Origin: Megamerina dolium
Lineage: Eukaryota; Arthropoda; Insecta; Diptera; Megamerinidae
Length of the DNA stretch: 64,000 nt
Direction of reading: 5' to 3'
Assembly (NCBI GenBank): GCA_963854835.1
Contig: OY978525.1
Span: forward strand, 88,985,807-89,049,806
In this document: piece after piece, positions 1-10,803 of the stretch
How positions within the stretch are numbered: position 1 is the stretch's first letter
Layout of the letters: each line of letters starts with the position of its first letter
Program-made: the position numbers and the translations under genes
The notes under the pieces: model-generated
Databases searched by the model: none
What the model saw: the letters and a program-made list of their open reading frames with translations, nothing else
What the model was told of the DNA's origin: nothing

Positions 1-5
1 TTAAA

Positions 6-1560
6 ATGAGTTTTTTTGGAAAAATTTTTGGTGGAAAAAAGGAGGTGGCACCAACAACGGGGGAAGCAATACAAAAACTTCGTGAAACGGAAAATATGCT
101 AATCAAGAAGCAGGAGTTTTTGGAGTCCAAAATCGAAGAGGAACTAAACATTGCGAAAAAAAATGCGTCCAAAAATAAAAGAGGTAATTTGGAAGAATGC
201 ACTTTTACACGTAAGGTGCATAATTCGAACACTATTAGAATCATTTAATTGAGATTCATATCTTATTTGGGGGAAATTACGTCTCTTTATTTCTAAGCAA
301 ACCATACACTTGATATGAGTCATTGTAAAATGGTTCTGCTTTGTGCTTGCTTGTTTGTTTGTTTGTAAGCATTTATTAAATATCAACTATTTATTTTTGT
401 TTCCTTTTGTTGTTGTTTGTATTTTACATCTTTTCGTAAAAATGCTACAAAATTTTCATGTAAACGTCTTCCTGGATTGGATTTGTTGATGACATAAAGA
501 ACGTAATATGAAATATACAATATATACCTATATAATCTACATAATGCATTTTAAATATTTGCTTTTAAATATTCCTTTATCAAAATTTCACATTTAAATT
601 CCAATAACAAATCAACATAACTATAAGAAAATATAATTTGTTTTAAATATTTTGGCATACATAAAATTTTGATTATAACAAATAATTCTTTCAAAATTTA
701 TCATTATATATTTACTAACATTGAGCAATGTGATTTTATTTTTTTAGTTGCTTTGCAAGCACTCAAAAAGAAGAAGCGACTTGAAGCACAATTACAGCGA
801 ATTGATGGAACTCTATCTACGATTGAGATGCAACGTGAAGCATTGGAGGGTGCCAATACAAATACTGCAGTCTTGACCACAATGAAAAATGCTGCACAAG
901 CACTTAAATCAGCCCATCAAAATATGTGAGTTACAATGAGGTAGTTAAACGATCAAATATACTCAATTATTATTGGTTTTCCTCAGGGATGTGGACACGG
1001 TGCACGACATGATGGACGATATTGCAGAGCAACAAGACGTAGCACGTGAAATTTCCGATGCTATCTCGGATCCAGTGGCCATTGGTAATTATTAAGTTAT
1101 TTTCCGAATCTAATGGCATTCAATAAGTTTATTATTTATATAGGTCGTGACCTTGACGATGAGGACCTCGAAAAGGAGTTGGATGCACTGGAGCAAGAAG
1201 AATTTGATAAACAAGTCATTGGCATTCCAGAGCCAGCCGCAACACTACCTGAAGTGCCAGCAGAAGATTTACCTGCAAAGGTAGCAGAAAAGAAGAAGGC
1301 ACCAGCTACAACTAATGCAACAGCTGCTGCAGAGGAAGGTTTGTTGGATTGTTCTTATTATTTGGTTGTAATGAATTATAACCTGAACCTACAAATATTA
1401 GGGTATTTCACACTGTATTGGTTAAAATCAAATAAGATGAAAGTGTGATATACCTTATATAAATATTATTAAAATATGTAATTTTCTTTAAAAACAATAT
1501 TTTCTTTGCACATGTTTAGATGATCCCGACATGAAACAATTATTGTCATGGGCCAATTAA
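6..1560 (+). CDS. shrb: CHMP4/Snf7 ESCRT-III subunit (shrub), five exons
   Basis: The core polymerising subunit of ESCRT-III, which forms membrane-remodelling filaments on endosomes, at abscission and at the nuclear envelope. Exons read by eye: 6-183, 748-925, 987-1084, 1144-1338 and 1520-1560. They join without frameshift (690 nt, 229 aa), the usual length of insect CHMP4. Exon 1 starts MSFFGKIFGGKKEVAPTTGE and holds the basic first Snf7 helix. Exon 2 continues VALQALKKKKRLEAQLQ (basic helix 2). Exon 3 gives MDVDTVHDMMDDIAEQQD. Exon 4 gives the acidic DLDDEDLEKELDALEQEEFD and IGIPEPAATLP region. Exon 5 gives DDPDMKQLLSWAN, the C-terminal helix that in this family binds ALIX/Bro1. All introns are GT-AG; the exon 4 donor (GTTTGT) is weak. 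The family resemblance to Drosophila shrub is from memory and strong. The promoter lies left of the window. Confidence 0.96.
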
Positions 1561-2937
1561 CTTTGCAAATAACTTCTTCTGTACCATGCTCAGTGTGCAG
1601 TCATGATTTAATTAAGCGAAAATACGATTTACATATTAATAAAAAGAAAGTAATGATGATTAATGGTGATAAGAATGTGGAAAACAAATCAGAAAAAATG
1701 CATATGAAAATACAATATTGTTTCATATATTATTTTTGTGCAACGGAATCAGCATTGCTTTTTTTTCCTTGTTTGTTATTTGAATACAAATGATATACCT
1801 ATATTGAAAAAAAAAAATATTAGGATTACCGTATTAAGTACGTAAATCAATAGCTAAAGATAACACAATACAACATAAACAAACTGCAACATATAAAACT
1901 ATAAAAAATGTTCGCATATAATTCTCAACAATTAATAAGCACGAATATGTATATTATATTAAAAGTTGGAAAAGCTTCTAATATTGAAATTGTAAATTAA
2001 ATTGCCTATGAATATATATATTTTTTTTTATAATAAATGTTTTAACTATAATTTGGTTCGCATTAAAAGCCCCTAAAAGATTAATTAGTTTATGTATCCT
2101 TCTAACTTGTCTATGTATGCAAACGATCATAAACAATGTAAAAACTTAGTTGTAGCTTTATATTTTTTTTTGTTCTGCATATTTTCATGGGGAAAATATA
2201 GATGATAATTTACAAAAGACACATTTTTCTGTGAAAAAATTCAATTTGTCTGAATTTTGCTGCTTACGAGGAATATTAGTTCCTAGATTTTGGGTCACAA
2301 AAATGTTTACATGCACCACGAGAACTAATTAAGCCATTAGTAAAGGTTTTTACCATTGAAATTGTTCAACATTTTCGATAAAACTGAAATATTGGTGACC
2401 AAGCTAGTTGTTATTCCTTATAAGTAGATAGGTACTACTTCATTGGTCATAAATCTCATGATGCAATAAAATCGTATGAATATATGTAGACACGACGGCA
2501 CAATATCCACCGTAGATATTTCCAAACACCGGCAATGTAATCACTTTTATTTTCTTTCTTGCCTTTTCATATATGCAAACATTTACAAACGTGACCCAAT
2601 TGCGTTTGGCTTTAGTTGATTTGTCGTCATAATGCCCAGTGCAAGCATAACACTTGTTTGAGAGTGTTGTTGTTGTGCCAGAACATGTTTTGCATAAGAA
2701 ATGAACGGCACAAAATGTCATATTGTGGGTGACTTGAGGAACACCACTATACTACTACCGTATATATGTAACATACATGTGTACCTATATGAGAATGAAG
2801 TAAGTCATTACGAATGACTACCTATTACTTTGCAGACATCCAACAATGATGAGTGTGATAATTGAATTTAGTTTTAAATTTATAATCAAATCGATCACAT
2901 TGATTAGGGATTTTTAGGGTGGCCGTTGTTGGAGAAG
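1561..2937. other. shrub 3' UTR and intergenic sequence
   Basis: No convincing gene. Possible polyadenylation signals AATAAA occur at 1638-1643 and 2032-2037, downstream of the shrub stop; which one is used cannot be told. A minus-strand open frame at 2440-2721 has several cysteines but no start context, splice partner or codon bias that I trust. Confidence 0.5.
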
Positions 2938-3455
2938 ATGGTCAAATTAGTTGGAATATCTTTCGAAATTATGGTATTAATATCAAGTGTATACAAGGGA
3001 AATAACATATTGTACTAAATTTATATTTCCAATTGTATTCCTAGTGCCTGCTGTTGTTCTATACTATAGCGGTTACAGCTACATTACATGACATTACCGA
3101 TATTGTTGACCTTTCGGATTTGGATTTGGCCAATTATATGTTTTTTAAAAATTTGCCATCACAAAATCCACGAACTGCAGCCCAGGCTAATCCATTCATT
3201 GAACATTTTCAAAAGAAAAAAGCCGTTTTGGATTATTTTGAGAATTTATTTTTTGGCAACTCACCATTCGCACAAGCTAATGAAATTGCGTTTGACCCAC
3301 ATTTTGGACATAGTAGGCGTCCCTATTTTGAGCGTAAATACGGTAAGCGTGGCGAACGTCTTATTGAGATGTTGGGACATGGCTACTCTCTGGAACACTT
3401 GCGTTACTACGATGCTATTCCAAAGGAATTTGGTAATAAATTTTATCCTATTTGA
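2938..3455 (+). CDS. small secreted protein with dibasic sites, possible peptide precursor
   Basis: I do not recognise the family. Proposed exon 1 is 2938-2973 (MVKLVGISFEIM), with a phase-0 donor at 2974. Exon 2 starts at 3045 after TAG and opens with the hydrophobic run CLLLFYTIAVTA, so the join makes a signal peptide. The rest is hydrophilic, with a Lys-rich stretch (FIEHFQKKKAVLDYF) and a segment bounded by RR and GKR (RRPYFERKYGKR), which resembles a prohormone-cleavage and amidation arrangement. Reading through to the TGA at 3453-3455 gives 148 aa. A donor-like G|GTAATA after 3432 leaves open a further 3' exon not found here. The gene lies between shrub and LSm6, about 130 bp from the convergent LSm6 stop. 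The first exon is less certain than the second, because a Glu sits in its hydrophobic region. Function unknown. Confidence 0.6.
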
Positions 3456-3581
3456 ATACGAATGATACTATAGAATAAGTACACAAATATGTTGATATTA
3501 TTTAATTTATTTTAAACTTAAGGGCATTATACATACACGAAAATGTGTTTATTAAAAAAGAAAATTTAATAATTTCGCCGC

Positions 3582-3973
3582 TTAAACCCTTCGCTTTTGC
3601 GTTGATATGTAGAGTACATTGTTACCACGTATAAAAGCATCACCATATTTATTTTTTAGTTGTCCATTCACATACTCTTCCGTTTGATCCAATGCAATAT
3701 TCATATAGCCGTCCAAACAAGCGAGCACACCTGTATTGTTTAATGAATTTAAGTGTGTAGTATACTTTCATGATAGTTATTAAAAATGCATGTGTATAAG
3801 CAGCTATGTTGATATAACATAGTGCAATACAATGTTATTAACTTTTGTTTGTAGAAAATGTCTGCCGAGAATGATTGCTTACCGCGATAATCCACGCCGC
3901 TATTTAATTTGACTACTACAGGTCTTCCATGGATTTGATTGATGAATTGTGAGAGCGCTTCTTTACGGGACAT
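3582..3973 (-). CDS. LSm6: LSm6 Sm-like protein, two exons
   Basis: Subunit of the heteroheptameric LSm rings: LSm1-7 in cytoplasmic mRNA decay, LSm2-8 on U6 snRNA. Exon 1 runs from the ATG at 3973-3971 down to 3883 and exon 2 from 3730 to the TAA at 3584-3582; 240 nt, 79 aa, the family length. Sequence begins MSRKEALSQFINQIHGRPVV, then the Sm1 motif VKLNSGVDYRGVLACLDGYM. Sm2 is seen as IRGNNVLYIST, ending QKRRV. The intron (3731-3882) has donor GTAAGC and acceptor CAG and splits the Gly codon of DYRG. The open frame extends upstream of 3973, but family comparison puts the start here. It converges with the secreted-protein gene ending near 3455. A minus-strand AATAAA reads across 3548-3553. 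Confidence 0.95.
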
Positions 3974-4308
3974 ATTAAAAAAATTAATTAACATTAACTT
4001 CAGTTGCAGATTGTGAAAAACTATAACCCAAACGTTTTTATGACAGCATTTAGATATTTTGACATTAGATTTGTGCTTTGAAGTTGCCATATCTTTTCTG
4101 TTTGCCATTAGTATAAGTGATGAATTAAAAATGCTAGATGTCGCTGTATATATCAAAAATATTTCTGATGAAGTGGTAGAGCTGTAAAAGTGTGAAGTCA
4201 TTTTCACTTTTAATTCTTTTATTTAAATTTTGAAAAGCTGAAATTTTAATAAAAATGAATGAGTTCTATTCGTTTTCAATTCATGAATTGAACGAATGAA
4301 TTGAATTG

Positions 4309-4342
4309 AATGAAAGATCCAACGGTTGTTGGATCTTTCATT
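4309..4342. repeat. perfect 15-bp hairpin, 4-nt loop
   Basis: AATGAAAGATCCAAC (4309-4323), loop GGTT, then its exact reverse complement (4328-4342). It lies in the left part of hAT copy 1, beside degenerate GAATTGAA/TTCAATTC repeats (about 4275-4310). Confidence 0.85.
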
Positions 4343-4779
4343 TCTGGGTTGCCATTGGCTTATTTTAAATATAAAGACAGTATTAATTGCAAAAAATTAT
4401 AGGTTTTATTTCGTATTACAATTTTTTGTTTGTTTTTTCGTAATCTTTTTAATAAATTGAGAAGTAACAACTAGCATGTTTGTTCCTGGTAGTTTGACCT
4501 CCTTCAAGAATTTTACGTATATATACGCATATTTATGTATAATGCGTAGATATATAATGATCCGATAATTTCTTTTCAAACGTGAATTTCTTCAAAGTGA
4601 ATTTTGTGAGATAAATAGAATTTTTTTTTTTAAATAATTTGTTTTTATTGAATCTTTCTAAAATACTTAGAAACTAACAATAAGTATTCAAATCTTACAA
4701 ACTAACTAAAATTATGTGATATTCCCTACGTTCCATCAGAGTCGCGAGGTATAGCAATTTCACAGTATATTCAGTGTGT

Positions 4780-7386
4780 CTTTTTTTTTAATCGACGATG
4801 CCCCGTGCTCAGCAACAATTGCCTAGTAAGGGGATTCGGATTATTGTGTAATTTTTGAATGTAGCTTTTGCAGGACATTGCAACTTCCTCAGAAATTGTG
4901 GGTACATTTAAATCCGATGGATGTTAACGTTCCTCATATACCAAGGCACGTTTACAATAATTCGCAGACACTTGGATTGTATTCGCTGCAATTTTTCGAT
5001 ATTTGTGGGAGATGCAGCGCCCCAAAACTGAATACCATAAGTCCAGATTGGCTTCAGGATTGCTTTATATAATAGCACTTGATATTCGAGATTCAACTTT
5101 GATCTTTTGTGTAACAGCCACCATAACTGATTAATTTTAAACTTGATCTGAGTTTTCTTTGCCTCTATGTGATTTTTCCAGGTCAGCCTTCTGTCGAGGT
5201 GAATACCCAAGTACTTTGTTGAGGAACATTGTGGAACTGATTGGCCATTAATTTTAAGTGGGGGACATGTATCTGGCCTTAACGTGAAGGTTACATGTAC
5301 GCTCTTTGATTCATTGACTTTTATACGCCATTTTGCTAGCCAGATTTCGAGAGAATCGACATGAGTCTGCAGGAGTTTAGTAGCTTCTATGGGGTTAGAG
5401 CCGTATCACCTGCAAAGGTCGATATAAATGTATAGTTATTGTTGGGCAAGTGTATAAGAGATACAGTAAGGGGCCCAAAACGCTTCCTTGAGGAACGCCA
5501 GCGTGAATATCCAATGTATTTGTTGTGTAATCCTTGTGATGTACTAGAAATTGTCTTTTCGTGAGGTAGCTACTAAGCAATGAGGAGACATTTGCAGGCA
5601 GTAATAGTTTGAGTTTGTAAATAAGGCCATCGTGCCATAGTTTATCGAAAGCTTGAGTGATATCAAGAAAGACTGCTGAGCAATACTTTTTTTCTTCAAA
5701 AGTGTTCCTTATCAGAGTTACAATGCGGTGGACTTGTTCTATTGTGCCGTGCTGTTTTCTAAATCCAAACTGATGTTGGGGAATCAGTTGGTTGAGATTA
5801 ATAAATGGAGTTATATTCATGACAAGTAGCTTTTCGAATACTTTAGAGAGTAGAGGCAGGAGGCTGATAGGTCTGTACGATGCAACTTTTGTATGGTCTT
5901 TTCCTGGTTTTGCTATCATAATAATTTTTTAAGTTTTCCAGCATTTGGGATAGTGTTTAATACGAAGGATAGCATTGAAAATGTGCATCAGATGAATTAC
6001 TGAAGCCGGAGGTAGCTCTTTATCATTTTACCGGTAATTTTATCTGGACCAGGTGATTTTTTTGGGTTTAAATCTTTATAAATTGCTTTGAATATGTCCT
6101 TTTTTCTAATTTTGAGCGTTATTGAGCAAGGTTGAGAAGTTAATTTTGGTAATGAGGACTGTGAAGAGGGTGGATTGGGTGTAAACACACTTTTTAGGTG
6201 CTCTGCAAAAGCCAAACCCTTCTCACAGTTGCTTCTAGCCCAATTACCGTCACTCAAACGGATGGGGGAGTCAGTGAGAATTGGCCGATTTGAGTTTTTT
6301 GCTGATTTCCACAAAGAGTAGTCTGACGCTTCACCAGGTGTTAATTTGGCTATGTGCTCTTCTTACTCTTTGTTGTTTTTATTTTTTAAGGCTTGCTTTA
6401 ACTTTCGAGTGCAGTGATGTAGCTGTGTTTTCAGATTCGGTGATCTGAATTCTTGCCATTGCCTTCGAAATCTTCTTTTCTGTCTTACTAGCAATTCAAT
6501 GTCAGCTGGTGTGTATGAGCTATAGTTTGATTGCTTGCATACCCTTGTGCAGGTGGCTGAGCTGAGAGCTAATAAGAGCAGCTGGTTGAATTTTTCGAGT
6601 GCTGAGTCTACATCGTGTCCATTTCTTAATACAGTACTTAGAGGAAGATGGGAATTTATATATTTCTTAAATTTCAACCAGTCTAATTTCTTTCTAACGC
6701 AATTGCCTTGGGGGCTTGGTGATTTTATAGATATTACCATGGGTGAGTGGTCAGATGATAGATCATAATTACACTCTGTGGAGATATTTTCCATCTGCAA
6801 ACCTTTGGCGACTCCCGATCTATGAGATCGGGTATCTTCCTCTTGTCCGTCGGCCAATATGTCGGTTGACCATTTGTAGCCGTGGTTAGTGATGATTGAA
6901 CATAGTCTTCTGCCTTTTGGAGTTATTAAGCGGGAGCCCCAGTGAGTGTGTTTGGCGTTGAAATCGCCAGCAACCAAGAATTTGCTACCAAGAGTTGAGA
7001 AAAATTCTTTATATTGCTGTTCGGTAATACTGTATCTTGGGGGACAGTATATCGCAGATATTACTAGCTTAGAGATGTATTCTTCCAGACATATAGATGT
7101 TGCTTGCAAGTAGACGCTACTGAAATCTTCGAGAACATGATGTTTTATTCTGCTTTTTATCAATCAGCGGAGGAAATGCTAAGGCAGTTCCTCCGCGTGC
7201 CTTACCATACGGATGATTTGTGGTGTACAGTTTGTAATATGGTATTTGGTAGCAATTTTTGTCAGTGATATGGGTCTCAGATATCATCATTATGTCGATC
7301 TGGCTGAATTCAAAGAATTGAATTAGCTTCAATCGGTGCTGGCTTAAGCCGTTGGCGTTCCAGTGGCATATCTTGAGACTACTCAT
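4780..7386 (-). pseudogene. Jockey-like ORF2: APE endonuclease plus reverse transcriptase, frameshifted
   Basis: Starts at 7386 with MSSLKICHWNANGLSQ, the usual APE-endonuclease opening. Endonuclease motifs follow: MMISETHI, GDFNAKHTHWG (about 6930-6975) and SSDHSP (about 6750). Reverse transcriptase motifs in order: YRPISLLPLLSKVFEKLL, FGFRKQHGT, AVFLDITQAFDKLWHDGL, GVPQGSVLGPLLYLLY, then the catalytic box and KYLGIHLDRRLTWKNH. The reading frame breaks near 7120-7160, 6310-6360, 5920-5990 and 5400-5460. The catalytic box reads FAGD at 5405-5416, where active enzymes have FADD or YADD, so it was dead even apart from the frameshifts. The family's role is target-primed reverse transcription. 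Confidence 0.85.
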
Positions 7387-7667
7387 GGTCTGGATAGCAA
7401 TGTTTGGAGTAACATCGATTGATTTTTCATCATTTCTTGCATCATTGTTTGCATTGAGTTCATGAATTGGTTTATATTCTGAATTAATTGAAAAATGTGT
7501 TCAAAAGAAAGTGAAAATTTAATTGATTGTGAGAATTTTTCATTGAAAAGTCGACACATCGTTGGAGAATGGGGAGAACTATCCGATATTTGGTTTGATA
7601 GTCCTATTTCAGAAAAGTCTGCGTTAGAGACATCAATGTTAAAATCGTCACCAGAAGTACAGTACAA
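7383..7667 (-). pseudogene. Jockey-like ORF1 C-terminal fragment
   Basis: A 94-codon open frame ending TGA inside the ATGA that starts ORF2. It is Ser/Asn/Gln-rich, with a Met/Gln-rich amphipathic end (MNSMQTMMQEMMKNQSMLLQTL). Its position directly upstream of ORF2 identifies it as the tail of the gag-like ORF1; no zinc knuckles are present, so most of ORF1 is lost. Its 7491-7538 segment recurs in the hAT copy at 33107-33154. Confidence 0.6.
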
Positions 7668-8035
7668 GCCTTAACACTATTTTATATGACAATTTTTTTT
7701 TTCTGTAATTGTAATGGCAAATTTGCATTAATTTTTATTTATATTAAAGAGGAGGAATTCTTGTGCGTTGTTGCATATGCAATACAAAACTGCAGGGTAC
7801 TGTGCAAGTAACATCAATTTATTTATGTGAATAATAACAGCTGATTGGTTTTGTCATGGTGTAATATCATAAGGTAGAGCCAGTGGGGAGAGCTCATGAA
7901 TGAAGGAGAAAAAGTAAATAAAACAACAACAAACACATGGGCAAAGAAATAGAAGAAGTTTAAAAGGAGACAAGAAACACACTAGCTTGACACTATAACA
8001 AGCCAGTTTTTGACATTATACCGCGCAGCCAATAG

Positions 8036-8487
8036 GAATTATTTTATTTTAGTTTAAAAGAATTATAATATTGAATGAAATCATCATATTGTTACGTTTT
8101 TATTCTGTGAGCGTTTAATTCTATTTGAATTACCTTGTTTGATCACTGGATTCTGTTAATAATAACTGCAACACTTATTTCTCTATGTACAATCAACTCT
8201 GCTTATAATCAACTATTTACAATAACACTTAAATGTACTTGCAACTTTTGCCTCTGTATCGATGTTTCTGCAATCACGTTCGAGATCAAATTGATTCTCA
8301 CTTCTCAACACTGGCTATATTTATACTTTGTTGGCAACACCCCAGAATCTTCCTTTATCGAGATTCTTCTCTTCCTTTCTCGTTGGCTTGTTCTGGTTAT
8401 CGCTTATTTCTTTTTGTTGACATTCGTTTCGATGCTGCCAATAGTGTCAGTCACACTAGTGATGAGTAACCAACTATCGATTCTTCT
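8036..8487. other. unassigned spacer in hAT copy 1, possibly LTR-like
   Basis: No gene seen. It begins near 8091 with TGTTACG, a common start for insect LTRs, and has a pyrimidine-rich stretch at 8340-8440, but I could not define a matching end or duplicate. It has no counterpart in the short hAT copy, so it is inserted or diverged DNA. Confidence 0.3.
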
Positions 8488-10570
8488 TTCTTCTTTATGT
8501 GGCCATAACAACCGAATATCGATTTAGGCCGAAAATAACATGCTTCGTCAGCTATCTCTGTTCTTCGCTAGCTGGCGCCAGTTAGAAATTCCAAGCGCTG
8601 TCAGGTTCTCCAGTACTTGGTCTTTCCACCGGAGGTTTGGTCTTCCTCTTCTGCGTCGTCCTCTAGCGGGTTCCGAATATAACACCTTCCTAGCTGGAGC
8701 GTGTTCTTCCATTCGCTCGACATGACCTAGCCAGCGCAGCCGCTGGATTTTGATGCGCTTTACTATGTCAATATCTGCATACAGCTCGTACAGCTCATGG
8801 TTGTACCTTATTCGGTACTTGCCACCAACGCAAATAGGTCCAAAGATCTTGCGTAGGACTTTTCTCTCGAAAACTCCAAGCATTCGCTCATCCGAGGTGG
8901 AAATTGTCCAGGCTTCAGCGCCATATGTTAGGACAGGCATGATGAGAGACTCGTAGAGTGTAGTTTTCGTTCTTCGAGAGAGGGCTCGACTTCTCAATTG
9001 CTTACTCAGCCCAAAGTAACACCTGTTAGCAAGAGTTATCCTACGCATGATCTCCAAGCTGACGTCATTACTGCTGTTAATGCTGGTTCCAAGATAGACA
9101 AAGTCCCTTACTACTTCAAAAGCGTAGTTGTCAACAGTGACGTGCTGTCCAAGACGCCGGGACTCTTTGTTTGTTGACACTAGATACTTCGTCTTGCCCT
9201 CGTTCACCGTGAGACCCATCCGACGCGACTCTCTTTCCAACTCTGAGAATGCTGCACTGACTGCTCATGCCGATTATATCAATATCGTCGGCATACGCTA
9301 ACAGCATGACACTTTTGTTGAAGATAGTGTCATTATGTCGTAGATCAGCAGCTCGTATTATTTTCTCCATAATAAGATTGAAGAAGTCGCACGATAACGA
9401 ATCACCTTGTCTGAAACCCCGTTCGGTATTAAACGGTGCGGAGAGGTCCTTCCCAATTTTCACTGCACAACAGGAGTTATGCAGTGTCATTCTACAAAGT
9501 CGAATGAGCTTTGCAGGAATACCGAACTCAGACATTGTTGCGTAGAGGTAATCCCTTACCGGACTGTCGAAAGCGGCTTTATAATCAACAAATAGGTGGT
9601 GTGTGTCGATCTGTTTTTCTTGGGTCTTCTCCAGGATTTGGCGCAGTGTGAAAATCTGGTCGATGGTGGATTTACCAGGTCTGAAGCCACACTGATACGG
9701 TCCAATCAGGTTGCTGAGCATAGGCTTCAACCTTTCACACAGTACGCTCGATAGAACCTTGTATGCGATGCTCAGGAGACTTATTCCACGGTAATTGGCA
9801 CAAATTGTGGGGTCTCCTTTTTTATGTACAGGACAGAGAACACTGAGCCTCCAATCATCAGGCATGCTTTCATCCGACCATATTCTGCTTATGAGCTGGT
9901 GCATGCGGGTGAGCAGCTCATCGCCTCCGGTCTTAAACAACTCTGCAGGCAGGCCATCAGCACCTGCAGCTTTGTTGTTCGTCAACCTTAAAATGGCCGT
10001 TTCAACCTCGTCATAGTCGGGTGGTGGAACATCAACACCATCATCTGTAATTGGGGTTATCGGGCATTCTCCTCCACTGGCGGAATTGTTCGTAGCATCA
10101 CCATTCAGTAACGTGGAGAAGTGTTCCCTCCATAGGCTCAGTACACTCTGGACATCCGTAACCAGATTCCCATTTCCATCACGACAAGAAGAGGCTCCGG
10201 GATTTAAACCTCCACCCAGGCGCTTGATCTTTACGAAGAATTCTCGAGTCTCATTCTTGTCGATACACATCTCTATCTCCTCACACTCGCGTTTTTCCAA
10301 CTCCCTCTTCTTGCGCCTGAAAAGACGTCTCTCTGCACTCCTTTTCTCTCTGTACCGCTCCTTAACAGCTCGCGTTGCGCCTGCACGCAGTATTTTTCTG
10401 TAGGCGGCGTCTTTCTCTGCGGTAGCGTCGCGACACTCCTGATCATACCACTCATTCCTCAGAGGCCGGTAGTAAACGATTACCTCCTCGGCAGCAGTAG
10501 TCATGGAGTGGGATATATGTGTCCACCGTGCGCATGTATCATCAAGAGGGGGAGTGTTCTGCATAAGCAG
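8488..10570 (-). mobile_element. RTE-like LINE copy A, 5'-truncated
   Basis: Shares its 3' end (TATGTGGCCATAACAACC on the + strand) with copies at 26238, 43632 and 51900. On its own strand the 3' tail is a short simple repeat (AAG-type), and the + strand copy ends in (GTAA)n; simple-repeat tails rather than poly(A) are typical of RTE-clade elements. This is the longest copy in the window (about 2.1 kb). Confidence 0.8.
8548..10564 (-). pseudogene. RTE-like reverse transcriptase, copy A, one frameshift
   Basis: Two minus-strand frames, 10564-9131 and 9240-8548, form one reverse transcriptase and C-terminal domain. Visible motifs in order: NNKAAGADGLPAELF, NYRGISLLSIAYKVLS, GFRPGKSTIDQIFTLRQIL, LFVDYKAAFDS, RGFRQGDSLSCDFFNLIME, LAYADDIDIIG (intact catalytic YADD), VNEGKTKYLV, YGAEAWT, LRWLGHVERM and GRPNLRWKDQV. 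An 8-nt deletion at about 9267, relative to copy B, breaks the frame right after YADD. The N-terminal endonuclease is missing (5' truncation). Otherwise it is open and well preserved, suggesting recent activity of the family. Confidence 0.85.
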
Positions 10571-10803
10571 ATCCGATAGTCGTTACAATATTTTTAAGCC
10601 TTGCTAGAATGGGATTGATATTTTTCCTTTCCCACTCTTTGCTGAATGGGAAAGTTTGATAATTTTAAGCTTTTGAGAATGATGATTGGTCGCCTGTCAT
10701 TCTTTAACGAATTCGAAGCAAAATAGTGTACTCTCGTTGATGCAGTTTTAAATGAATTAAGGGTGAGTGAATTCCGTAATGATTCAATTCTTTTACAGCT
10801 CTG

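Larger units (their letters stand above)
4618..7800 (-). mobile_element. Jockey-like non-LTR retrotransposon, 5'-truncated, inactive
   Basis: On the minus strand, the 3' end is an A-run (T-run at about 4620-4632 on +), preceded by the ORF2 C-terminal region. The element holds the end of ORF1 and a broken ORF2 with endonuclease and reverse transcriptase. ORF1 and ORF2 overlap as ATGA near 7383-7386, typical of Jockey-group elements. The 5' limit is uncertain (between 7667 and about 7810), and most of ORF1 is missing. It is inserted in hAT copy 1. Confidence 0.8.
4177..10803. mobile_element. hAT-type DNA transposon copy 1, expanded by nested LINEs
   Basis: Left end reads TAGAGCTGTAAAAG from 4177 and right end is CTTTTACAGCTCTG ending at 10803, so the TIRs match the CAGAG-type ends of hAT elements. 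Flanks TGAAGTGG (4169-4176) and TGCCGTGG (10804-10811) agree at 6 of 8 positions, as expected of an aged 8-bp target duplication. Stretches 4195-4618, 7491-7538, 7812-8035 and 10604-10803 match the short copy at 32843-33729 in the same order. Between them sit a Jockey-like and an RTE-like LINE. No hAT transposase frame remains. The boundary with shared sequence is read by eye and approximate inside the element. Confidence 0.75.

Noticed and set aside
2440..2721. Cys-containing minus-strand frame
   Set aside because: No signal, domain or splice partner; amino-acid mix fits chance translation of AT-rich DNA.
3088..3465. Second plus-strand frame across the secreted-protein exon
   Set aside because: Alternative frame of the same exon; it lacks the signal-peptide join and is rich in Ile/Phe/Leu by composition.
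8233..8530. Overlapping plus-strand frames as a membrane protein
   Set aside because: Two overlapping frames in pyrimidine-rich DNA, neither with start context; leads straight into a LINE end.
10086..10403. Plus-strand open frames opposite the LINE RT
   Set aside because: Antisense shadows of the long minus-strand RT frame; the same shadows recur at copies B and C.
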